Shown: positions 1 through 8,492 of the stretch, in pieces
How the letters are laid out: every line of letters begins with the position of its first letter
How positions within the stretch are numbered: the stretch's first letter is position 1
NCBI GenBank assembly: GCA_013043005.1
Contig: JABDOZ010000107.1
Coordinates: forward strand, 1 to 32,769
DNA from: Flavobacteriaceae bacterium
Lineage (GTDB): Bacteria > Bacteroidota > Bacteroidia > Flavobacteriales > Flavobacteriaceae
DNA: 32,769 nucleotides
Reading direction: 5' to 3'
Made by a program: the position numbers and the translations under genes
Notes under the pieces: model-generated
What the model saw: the letters and a program-made list of their open reading frames with translations, nothing else
Told to the model about the DNA's origin: nothing
Databases searched by the model: none

Positions 1-794
1 GCTACAACTCTTTCAGCATTAAACTTTCCAGTTAGCAACAGTTCACCAATAATTACTAAATCGTGTGGATTGATGGTCCAAACTATTTCACCTTTGTTTA
101 CAGGATCTATTTTATTGATTAATGTACCAACATTTCCAGACGGATGCGGACCTTTAACAAAATGTAATGTGATTCCCTCTATTCCATTAAACGGTGAATA
201 TTCTTTTTTACCTATACCAACATGAATCCTTCCTTCGGTCAATTTGCTTAAAGCAGTAATCGCTGCCTGCAACTCAACTTCTTTGCCCTTTAAAGTAAAA
301 TTACAATCTGCAGCCAATGGTGCGCTTGCATGGGCTGAAATAAAAATAGCTTTGGGGGACCGTTCCGGATTAGCAATAATATCATATGGACGCTGCTTTA
401 TGAATGGCCAACATCCACTTTTCAATAGAAGCGATTTGACCTCATCAGAATTGGCTGATCCGAAATCTAACTTACCATGATCAACATATTTTTGATCTTT
501 GTCTGCCAAAATCTTAATTGCTAAAATCTTACGTTTAGCGCCTCTTTCAACTTTTGTGATTTTTCCTGAAACAGGTGACACAAATTTTATTTCCTGGTTT
601 GCCTTATCAAAAAAAACAGGGTCTCCAGCCTTTACCTTTGATCCTTCTTTTGCAATAAGTTTGGGAGTTGTACCATGAAAATCGTCAGGTCTTATAGTGA
701 AGTATTCGCTTTGTGAAGCATTTTCTGAAACTTTTTCAGCTTCACCTACCAGTTTTATGTCCAGACCCTTTTTAATCTTAATGTCGTTTGACAT
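1..794 (-). CDS. nqrA: Na(+)-translocating NADH-quinone reductase subunit A, 3' part truncated by window edge
   Basis: Minus-strand translation from ATG at 794: MSNDIKLKKGLDIKLVGEAEK...DYFTIRPDDFHGTTPKLIAKEGSKVKAGDPVFFDK-like reading typical of NqrA; open to the window edge, so absent from the ORF track. Confidence 0.92.
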   Translation of the reverse strand, partial: MSNDIKIKKGLDIKLVGEAEKVSENASQSEYFTIRPDDFHGTTPKLIAKEGSKVKAGDPVFFDKANQEIKFVSPVSGKITKVERGAKRKILAIKILADKDQKYVDHGKLDFGSANSDEVKSLLLKSGCWPFIKQRPYDIIANPERSPKAIFISAHASAPLAADCNFTLKGKEVELQAAITALSKLTEGRIHVGIGKKEYSPFNGIEGITLHFVKGPHPSGNVGTLINKIDPVNKGEIVWTINPHDLVIIGELLLTGKFNAERVV

Positions 795-993
795 ATTTAA
801 AAAAAATTTATTTATTAATTAACAATTTATTTGTTAGTAAATAATTCTATAAGGTTACTCAAAAATTGCTGCAAATTTACAAATTTTAAGAAAAGATATC
901 ATAATTAATTAACTTTTAATTATTAGTCCAAATTGCCACAATTTATTAGGTATGAATTTTGATTATATTTACACATATAATCTTTATCACAGT

Positions 994-2244
994 ATGTTAA
1001 AAAAATATTTTTGCCTCGTTATTATTCTCTGTAGTGCTATTGGCTTTGGACAAATTGATTTAGAAGTGAATCCCCCAGAATATATAAAAACCATTAATTT
1101 TAAAGGAAATACTTCTGAAGGCCAATTACCTCTTTTAAAACTTGGTGATAAATTGATATTGGAGTTTGATGCGTTGAATGGTGAGGAGGCCGATTTTTAT
1201 TATAAAATTCAACATTATGACTATAACTGGAATCCATCAGTTTTGGTAAAGTCAGAATATTTAAATGGATTTGATAATCAAAGAATACTTGATTATGAAA
1301 ACTCCTTTAATACGTTTCAAATTTACAGTCATTATTTGCTGCAAATTCCCAATAGTCAAACTCGTGGATTTCTTGTGTCCGGCAACTATATGTTAAAAAT
1401 TTATGATGACTATGATAATTTGGTTTTTTCACGAAAATTCATGGTCTATGAAGATATGGTTGGAGTTGGAGTTGAAATTAAACGATCTAGAGATGTTAGT
1501 GTCGTGAATGAAAAGCAATCTGTCGATATTACCGTATCATCAAACAGAATGAAGTTTAATAATCCTAAGGAAACGGTTAAAACAGTAATAATACAGAACA
1601 ATAACCTCAATACAGCTATTACCGGCTTGAAACCGCTTTATACAATTGGGAACCAATTAATATATAAATATAATACCGAAACAAGTTTTTGGGCAGGAAA
1701 TGAATATTTATTTATTGACACCAAAGATTTGAGAGTTGCAACACTTGGAACAAGATCAATTGCGTTAAAAGAATTATATCATAATTATTTGTTTACTGAT
1801 ATTGTTAGAGCTGATAGACCCTATACGTATAACCCTGATATTAATGGCAATTTTGTGGTTTCTGCAATAGACAGGGATGATCCTGCAATTGAAGCTGATT
1901 ACGCCTGGATACATTTTAGTTTACAGCACCAAGAAATGATTGATGATAAGAGTATTCATGTTTATGGTAATTTTAATAATTATGCCATTGAATCTAGCAC
2001 TAAATTGACTTTCGATGACTATTCTAAAACATATAGTGTTCCTTTACTTTTAAAGCAAGGCTTCTATAATTACAAATATGTTGTTGTGGATAATAATGGA
2101 AATCTAAATGAAGGAGAAATAAGTGGTGATTTTTATCAAACTGAGAATGATTATAAGGTATTAGTATACTACAGAGATCTTGGTGCCAGATATGACAGAT
2201 TGGTTGGAACAGGTAATGGGAATTCCATAAATATCTCCAATTGA
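994..2244 (+). CDS. Type IX secretion system plug protein (DUF5103)
   Basis: MLKKYFCLVIILCSAIGFGQ signal peptide then DUF5103-like sequence (PEYIKTINFKG...DYNWNPSVLVKSEYLNGFD); ATG at 994 preferred over 952 because it starts the signal peptide. Confidence 0.85.
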   Translation: MLKKYFCLVIILCSAIGFGQIDLEVNPPEYIKTINFKGNTSEGQLPLLKLGDKLILEFDALNGEEADFYYKIQHYDYNWNPSVLVKSEYLNGFDNQRILDYENSFNTFQIYSHYLLQIPNSQTRGFLVSGNYMLKIYDDYDNLVFSRKFMVYEDMVGVGVEIKRSRDVSVVNEKQSVDITVSSNRMKFNNPKETVKTVIIQNNNLNTAITGLKPLYTIGNQLIYKYNTETSFWAGNEYLFIDTKDLRVATLGTRSIALKELYHNYLFTDIVRADRPYTYNPDINGNFVVSAIDRDDPAIEADYAWIHFSLQHQEMIDDKSIHVYGNFNNYAIESSTKLTFDDYSKTYSVPLLLKQGFYNYKYVVVDNNGNLNEGEISGDFYQTENDYKVLVYYRDLGARYDRLVGTGNGNSINISN

Positions 2245-2371
2245 TTTATTGATTTTATGGTAAAAATATGCTGACCATCGATTAAATGTAGCATTGAATC
2301 GTATAAATTACTATTTTTGCGATTCAAAATTTATATTTATTTCGAATTATTTGAAGTAAGAGTTTATTCTG

Positions 2372-2758
2372 ATGGTGCAACAAGTTACACAAGGTATAAA
2401 AATATCGGTTGAAACAACCTTTGAAGGCACATTTTATAAAAATTATAAAGTGCAGTTTGCCTTTGGCTACCAAATAACCATCGAAAACCAAAGCAAAGAT
2501 TCTGTTCAATTAAACTCGAGGCATTGGCGAATCCTAGATGCTTTAAACAATATTGAAATTGTTGAGGGAGAAGGTGTAATAGGTAAAAAACCGGTCTTAA
2601 AACCTGGAGAATCACACACCTATAATTCTGGATGTCTTTTAACATCTCCTTTTGGAGCAATGAAAGGATATTACAATATGGTTAATTTTACCACCGCTAA
2701 GAATTTTAAAGTGGTTATTCCTACGTTTAAATTGAGTGCTCCTTTTGCAAACAATTAG
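2372..2758 (+). CDS. apaG: ApaG family protein (Co2+/Mg2+ efflux-associated)
   Basis: 128 aa; VTQGIKISVETTFEGTF...NSRHWRILDA...GEGVIGKKPVLKPGESHTYNSGC...GAMKGYYNM. Confidence 0.93.
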   Translation: MVQQVTQGIKISVETTFEGTFYKNYKVQFAFGYQITIENQSKDSVQLNSRHWRILDALNNIEIVEGEGVIGKKPVLKPGESHTYNSGCLLTSPFGAMKGYYNMVNFTTAKNFKVVIPTFKLSAPFANN

Positions 2759-3762
2759 TCTGCAAGCTTTTTTATAAACTCAAATTTATATCTTTTTTTG
2801 TTCTGAACCACATGGCAATAATGGCAATTTGAATCATGAACAAATTCAAATACCTCATCTAGGTTAAAACTTATACAATCAACCTTGTATATACCATCCA
2901 CATCAACATTTCCATGAGGTGACACACGTCTGATTCTATAGTGTTCTTCAATGTATGTTTCAGATTTACTGATCTCAAACCATGCTCCGGCCGCAATACC
3001 ACTGAGCCATTGCGCATTTTCACTAAGACCTTCCACTTGCTTTGGCATTAATGTGCCTAAAATATGATATTCATGATCGGGAATTTTATCTAAAAAACAT
3101 CGGAAATTTTCCCGGAAAACTGTAGAATTAAACTCAAATATAGATTTACCGATTACTTCAAAAACCTGATTTTGAGTATCAGCTCTCACTACATTACCTA
3201 CTGTGCTGGGCGTAAAAAGCAATGAGTTTTTTAATGATCTTAATATTTTTTTATCTGTTATTGAAGCTATTAATGTCGAGGTCACAAAACGAGCGCAATT
3301 AGATGATTCTTTTTTAAAGGCGGCATATCTAAACGATCCATTACCCATAAGTTTAATTATATGATCCCTTGCTTTTTGATAATTAACTTTTGTACAGACT
3401 GAAGCAATTAACTTTCCATCACCATGTGTTTTTTTGGGATTATTAGCCAAATACAATAAAATTGAGTCCAGATTCTTAATCGTATCACCTTCAATTTCCG
3501 CTTTTAATGGAAAATCTAATTCATGATCAGTTTGAGACCCTCTAACTCTACCATTTGGTTCAGGAGTAATGTATCGACCAAAATCATGATACTCTAAATG
3601 CCCTGATATCTTGTTAATTAGAACCAGTGCAGCATGTCCGGCTTTTACATAATTTTTTTTACCAACACCAATAAATTGAAGCAAAGGGGAATACCATTCA
3701 TCTGCCACCATTACCACAGTGTCTGGATAAGCCATTGTTATGATCAATCCCGTATTATTCAT
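2755..3762 (-). CDS. DUF6695-like family protein, possible permuted papain/NlpC-like fold
   Basis: 335 aa ORF; KAGHAALVLIN and SNCARFVTSTL motifs; overlaps upstream NRDE gene by 8 nt. Confidence 0.7.
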   Translation of the reverse strand: MNNTGLIITMAYPDTVVMVADEWYSPLLQFIGVGKKNYVKAGHAALVLINKISGHLEYHDFGRYITPEPNGRVRGSQTDHELDFPLKAEIEGDTIKNLDSILLYLANNPKKTHGDGKLIASVCTKVNYQKARDHIIKLMGNGSFRYAAFKKESSNCARFVTSTLIASITDKKILRSLKNSLLFTPSTVGNVVRADTQNQVFEVIGKSIFEFNSTVFRENFRCFLDKIPDHEYHILGTLMPKQVEGLSENAQWLSGIAAGAWFEISKSETYIEEHYRIRRVSPHGNVDVDGIYKVDCISFNLDEVFEFVHDSNCHYCHVVQNKKRYKFEFIKKLAD

Positions 3763-4477
3763 CCACAGAAATTGGTAATTTAAATTCGTTGATAAAATTT
3801 TGATTCATTTTTAGATCACAATATTTCATTTTTAGAATATCATTGGTTTTTTCAACTTGGGTAATACTTGTAGTCTTGACAAATTCTCTATTCATTATAA
3901 TACCATAATCTTTGTTGTCCGTTTCAGTAGAATGAAATTCAAACAATGATCTTGCATTTAATTCAAATCTAGATCGATAATCAGAGAACCATTGGTGTCT
4001 TTCTTTTTTCATTTCTTTTGAATACAAGGTTGAAGAAGACCATATTTGAGTTCTTAAAGGAATCAATTGACAATGAAGTTCATTCCCATCCCAAACCACT
4101 TCAATGAATTCTAATCCATTATTCCAATCGACCGTTACAATTGTAAAAGGCTCAATTTCCTTAAAATTATAATTTTTAACTGCCAAAGAAAAGTTATTTG
4201 AAGCTAGAAGATCTTTAACAATTAAACCTCTGCTCTTTTGGTATGTTTTTTTTCTTTCGTGAAATTCAAAACCTCCATTCAATAAACAGATCAGTCGGTT
4301 TTTATCACTAATCCCAATCCATGTACCACCAGACATTTTATCTTTTGGATAAAGTAATTTTGCTGATTCTTCCATGTAGAATTTAGGAGGAGTTGATTCC
4401 CTTTGAGGCGATTCATCACGGTTTGAAGTTAAAATAAAATCGTTTTTTCCTTTATAAAAAATAGTAACTGTACACAT
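3755..4477 (-). CDS. NRDE family protein (TANGO2-like)
   Basis: 240 aa; MCTVTIFYKGKNDFILTSNRDESPQRES...GGTWIGISDKNRLICLLNG: N-terminal Cys and NRDE motif. Confidence 0.9.
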   Translation of the reverse strand: MCTVTIFYKGKNDFILTSNRDESPQRESTPPKFYMEESAKLLYPKDKMSGGTWIGISDKNRLICLLNGGFEFHERKKTYQKSRGLIVKDLLASNNFSLAVKNYNFKEIEPFTIVTVDWNNGLEFIEVVWDGNELHCQLIPLRTQIWSSSTLYSKEMKKERHQWFSDYRSRFELNARSLFEFHSTETDNKDYGIIMNREFVKTTSITQVEKTNDILKMKYCDLKMNQNFINEFKLPISVDE

Positions 4478-4579
4478 CTTGATTTAAGGTCTTAAAACCA
4501 TTGAGCAACTTACAAAAAAATATTTATTATATACCCGTTGAATGTAACATCAATAGAACATAAAATCACTAAAATATCA

Positions 4580-4587
4580 TATCTTTG
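4580..4587 (+). promoter_or_regulatory. Bacteroidota-type -7 element (TATCTTTG) upstream of pruA
   Basis: Exact TAnnTTTG match 38 nt before ATG 4625; no well-spaced -33 TTG found. Confidence 0.4.
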
Positions 4588-4624
4588 CAACTCAAAAATA
4601 ACTTCAAAAAACTCAATAATCACT

Positions 4625-6253
4625 ATGGCTACAGGATTTTATAAAGTACCTAAAGCAATTAATGAACCTATTAATTCCTATGCTCCCGGTACACCAGAAA
4701 GAGATGCGTTAATAAATACATATAAAAAAATGTATAATGACCATGTAGATATACCTTTTTATATTGGAGGAAATGAATACAGGACAGGAAATACTGTTGA
4801 TATTCATCCGCCACACGATCATAACCACACTGTTGGAAAATACCATTTAGCAGAGAAAGAACATATTGAACTAGCTGTTAAAGCAGCTGCTGAAGCGAGA
4901 GAAAAATGGGCTGCAACAAGTTGGGAACACAGAGCCGCCATATTTTTGAAAGCTGCAGATTTGCTATCTGGCCCTTTCAGATATAAAATGAATGCAGCTA
5001 CCATGATAGCTCAATCAAAAAACGTTTTTCAAGCTGAGATCGATTCGGCTTGTGAACTTATTGATTTCTTTAGGTTCAATGTGGAATTTATGACAGAAAT
5101 TTACAGTAACCAACCTGAATCATCTGCAGGTATTTGGAACCGAATGGAATACCGACCATTAGAAGGATTTGTATACGCTATTACACCTTTTAATTTTACT
5201 GCGATCGCTGGTAATTTACCTGCAGCTCCGGCAATGATGGGCAATGTAGTGATCTGGAAGCCTGCAAGATCACAGGTCTATTCTGCACAAGTGATCATGG
5301 AATTATTTAAAGCAGCCGGACTTCCTGATGGTGTCATAAATATGGTCACAGGAAATTCTGCAACCATTACAGATGTGTTACTAGACAGCAAAGATTTTTC
5401 AGGAGTTCATTTTACAGGATCTACACCAGTCTTTAACAGCTTTTGGGAAACTATAGGTAAAAACGTAGGTAAATATATTTCTTACCCTAGAATTGTGGGT
5501 GAAACAGGAGGAAAAGACTTTATATGGGTACATCCTTCATCCAATGCTCAAGAAGTGGCAACAGCAATATCCAGAGGAGCTTTTGAATATCAAGGTCAGA
5601 AGTGTTCTGCTGCATCCAGAGCTTATATTCCGAAAAGCTTATGGAGTGATATAAAAAGTACTGTGGAACGAGATATGAAATCGTTTAAAATGGGATCACC
5701 AGAGGATACGAATAACTTTATAAATGCAGTAATTGATGATAGAGCTTTTAAAAAGCTATCAAGTTATATCGATCAGGCAAAAAATGATTCGGATGCTGAA
5801 ATAATAATTGGTGGTGGGTATGATGATTCAGTGGGTTACTTTATCGAGCCTACTGTAATTGTTACGACCAATCCACAATATAAAACCATGTGCACTGAAT
5901 TATTCGGCCCAATAATAACTATTTATGTCTATGAAGACGATAAATGGGAAGAGGTTTTAGATCTTGTAGACAAAACAAGTGAATTTGCATTGACCGGATC
6001 TATTTTCAGTGGAGATCGCTACGTGATTGATCTAGCAACCAATAGACTAGAAAATGCAGCAGGAAACTTTTACATTAATGATAAACCAACTGGAGCTGTG
6101 GTAGGACAGCAGCCATTTGGTGGAGCAAGAGGGTCTGGCACTAATGATAAAGCAGGCTCCGTATGGAATCTTTTAAGATGGGTTAGCAACAGAACAATTA
6201 AAGAAACTTTTGTTCCGCCAACAGATTACCGCTATCCTTTTTTAGGAGAATAG
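4625..6253 (+). CDS. pruA: L-glutamate gamma-semialdehyde dehydrogenase (1-pyrroline-5-carboxylate dehydrogenase)
   Basis: ALDH family: FTGSTPVF, GETGGKDFIW, YQGQKCSAASRAY, QQPFGGARGSGTNDKAG; likely start MATGFYKVPKAINEP at 4625. Confidence 0.94.
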   Translation: MATGFYKVPKAINEPINSYAPGTPERDALINTYKKMYNDHVDIPFYIGGNEYRTGNTVDIHPPHDHNHTVGKYHLAEKEHIELAVKAAAEAREKWAATSWEHRAAIFLKAADLLSGPFRYKMNAATMIAQSKNVFQAEIDSACELIDFFRFNVEFMTEIYSNQPESSAGIWNRMEYRPLEGFVYAITPFNFTAIAGNLPAAPAMMGNVVIWKPARSQVYSAQVIMELFKAAGLPDGVINMVTGNSATITDVLLDSKDFSGVHFTGSTPVFNSFWETIGKNVGKYISYPRIVGETGGKDFIWVHPSSNAQEVATAISRGAFEYQGQKCSAASRAYIPKSLWSDIKSTVERDMKSFKMGSPEDTNNFINAVIDDRAFKKLSSYIDQAKNDSDAEIIIGGGYDDSVGYFIEPTVIVTTNPQYKTMCTELFGPIITIYVYEDDKWEEVLDLVDKTSEFALTGSIFSGDRYVIDLATNRLENAAGNFYINDKPTGAVVGQQPFGGARGSGTNDKAGSVWNLLRWVSNRTIKETFVPPTDYRYPFLGE

Positions 6254-6279
6254 AACAAACTTTTTAACGAAAGAAATAA

Positions 6280-6310
6280 AAAACCCTTGGTTTACTATAC
6301 CAAGGGTTTT
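6280..6310. terminator. Bidirectional intrinsic terminator between convergent genes
   Basis: AAAACCCTTGG / CCAAGGGTTTT 11-bp perfect stem, 9-nt loop, A/T tracts both sides. Confidence 0.88.
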
Positions 6311-6325
6311 ATTCTATATATAGTC

Positions 6326-6505
6326 TTACACTCCTTCAAAATTATCAGCGCCATCTAACAATCCTATCAATTCTTTAGGATTGTGTATTATAACTGGCAT
6401 ATGCTGTGGACAGATATAAAATTCACTTTCTTGATAATAGAATTTTGTGACGGGAATATCTGATGAAGGAGTTTTACACACTAAACACTTTTTGTTGACA
6501 CTCAT
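6326..6505 (-). CDS. Small 59-aa CxxC...CxxH protein, putative zinc ribbon
   Basis: MSVNKKCLVCKTPSSDIPVTKFYYQESEFYICPQHMPVIIHNPKELIGLLDGADNFEGV then TAA; just below the ORF track cutoff; terminator immediately downstream. Confidence 0.75.
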   Translation of the reverse strand: MSVNKKCLVCKTPSSDIPVTKFYYQESEFYICPQHMPVIIHNPKELIGLLDGADNFEGV

Positions 6506-6552
6506 GATTCTAAATTAGTATTTATAATAATTCAGCCAAATTAAAGATAAGA

Positions 6553-7839
6553 TCAATCGAAATCCTGTTCAACCCCAATTGCAGAATGTTGCACATTAAT
6601 TACGGTTCCGTTAGAACTTTTCACAACAAAAGCAACTATCTCCAGATTGGATGTGTTTTGGACATTCGAAGGCAACGAAATACTATAGTTTGTACTAAAC
6701 TCTTGGCCTACAATGCCATCGGGAATTGTGTCTCCAAAAATATTAGTAAACGATGCTATTAGAACATTATTATGCTCAAAATCTGAAATGGGATTTCCCG
6801 TTTGATACCAAGGGCTATTAGGATCATTATTATAATAATTAGTTTGTGGGTAAATCAAACCATCCTCTAATAAGTATACCACTAATTTACTTCCATTGGT
6901 TTCCAGATCATAATCAATCTTGATGTCAACAGAAACTGTATTACCTGTTACGCTAGAATTTATTCCTAATCCAAGTCCAGGATTGACGTTTAAATATGCA
7001 AGTATTTGACTAACGGATTCATTCCAAACTATCGTTCTATTAATTCTTCCGTTTGGCCAAGAATTTATACCAAACTCACTTTCTAGCTGATTCGTGTACG
7101 ATGTTTCCATTACATCCCCACTATGTATACCAACTCCAATTATTTCATCATGTTGTTGTTCAGCCTGCTCTAAATTATATGCCAACCTAGGGCAATAACC
7201 ACACCAAGTACCAGTATAGTCTTCCACTAAAGCCTTTTTAGTAAACCTGTACACATCAAAGCTCACTGTTTCTGACTGAAAATCACCGTTAATATTTGAA
7301 TATGTGGCATATACTTCATAAGTACCATAAACACTTGTATTAAAAGTAGATCCGCTGATAGCCGCTCCATTCACATAAAAAACAGCTTCTGAAGTGATGT
7401 TGTTATTAAAATTATCTTTCGCTATAAATGTAATATTGTTATTAATTTTTACGCTTCCTTGACTTATGTTTATTACGATGCCATCAATACCACTGGTGAC
7501 TTCCACGCTCACTGAATTACTTGTCAGATCACCTTTTTTAGCATAAAATTCCAAAGTTCCTACTTCAGTAGGTGTAAAAGTATTCCCTGTAATAGCAATG
7601 TCATTGACATAAATTGTTGAGCTATTAGAATAGTTAATATTATCATCACCAATGACATTTATCGTGATTGAGGTTTGCGACTCTAAGATTATGGAACCTG
7701 TACTGGAAACTATTGAAATTGAAGTTGGTCCACTAGTATTTGAATTAGTAGGATCATTATCAGATGACTTACTACAAGAATTCAAAAAAATCAAGAAGAA
7801 AGTTAATATAAAAGCCGGGAGGCTAAGTTTTGAGTTCAT
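6553..7839 (-). CDS. Omp28-related lipoprotein with two Ig-like repeats and a thioredoxin-like CxxC motif
   Basis: Lipobox LIFLNSCSKSSD; two tandem Ig-like segments; VEDYTGTWCGYCPRLAYNLEQ motif. Confidence 0.8.
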   Translation of the reverse strand: MNSKLSLPAFILTFFLIFLNSCSKSSDNDPTNSNTSGPTSISIVSSTGSIILESQTSITINVIGDDNINYSNSSTIYVNDIAITGNTFTPTEVGTLEFYAKKGDLTSNSVSVEVTSGIDGIVINISQGSVKINNNITFIAKDNFNNNITSEAVFYVNGAAISGSTFNTSVYGTYEVYATYSNINGDFQSETVSFDVYRFTKKALVEDYTGTWCGYCPRLAYNLEQAEQQHDEIIGVGIHSGDVMETSYTNQLESEFGINSWPNGRINRTIVWNESVSQILAYLNVNPGLGLGINSSVTGNTVSVDIKIDYDLETNGSKLVVYLLEDGLIYPQTNYYNNDPNSPWYQTGNPISDFEHNNVLIASFTNIFGDTIPDGIVGQEFSTNYSISLPSNVQNTSNLEIVAFVVKSSNGTVINVQHSAIGVEQDFD

Positions 7840-7967
7840 TTGTTAAAAATTAAATTAAAAATTGAGTCAAAATTAAAACTTTTGCAATTATCAAAAGATT
7901 AACAAAAATATACAATATCTACAAAAAAGGCATGACTTTTGGAAATATTATTCCTAATATTGACCAT

Positions 7968-7975
7968 TATATTTG
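7968..7975 (+). promoter_or_regulatory. Bacteroidota-type -7 element (TATATTTG) upstream of TlpA-like gene
   Basis: TAnnTTTG match 14 nt before ATG 7990; TTTTG at 7937-7941 slightly too distant. Confidence 0.4.
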
Positions 7976-7989
7976 AATAACTAATAAAT

Positions 7990-8469
7990 ATGAAAAATTT
8001 AATTGTTGCTACCTTTATAGTTTTAAGTAACCTGCTTGTTGCCCAAAACACAATTCCTAAAACACCAATCAAGACCTTATCAGGAGATATTACTAATTTA
8101 GAGAAAATATCAGAGGATAATGATTTAATAATTGTATCGTTATGGGCTACGTGGTGTGTGCCATGTAAGAACGAATTAGATGCGATTAGTGAGGTCTATA
8201 ATGACTGGCGAGATGAGACCAACGTTGTCCTCTATGCTATTTCAGTCGATGATTCCAGAACGGTAAAACGAGTAAAACCATTAATTAACGGTAAAGACTG
8301 GGATTATGAAGTACTTCTTGATACAAATAATGATCTGAAAAGAGCTTTAGGAGCTTCTGCCATACCCTTGACATTAATTATTAAAAATGGAGAAATTGTT
8401 TATAGACACTCGGGATATGTACCTGGATCTGAAGATGATCTGTTTGAGGAACTCAAGAAGCACTCATAA
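7990..8469 (+). CDS. TlpA family disulfide reductase (secreted thioredoxin-like)
   Basis: Signal peptide MKNLIVATFIVLSNLLVAQ; SLWATWCVPCKNELDAI active site. Confidence 0.9.
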   Translation: MKNLIVATFIVLSNLLVAQNTIPKTPIKTLSGDITNLEKISEDNDLIIVSLWATWCVPCKNELDAISEVYNDWRDETNVVLYAISVDDSRTVKRVKPLINGKDWDYEVLLDTNNDLKRALGASAIPLTLIIKNGEIVYRHSGYVPGSEDDLFEELKKHS

Positions 8470-8492
8470 TTTTTTTATTAAATTAATGTACC

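Noticed and set aside
244-480. Plus-strand 78-aa ORF
   Set aside because: Antisense to nqrA, which reads through clearly on the minus strand; no signal of its own.
2324-2660. Minus-strand ORFs 2324-2509 and 2385-2660
   Set aside because: Antisense/overlapping apaG, low-quality composition; apaG is well supported.
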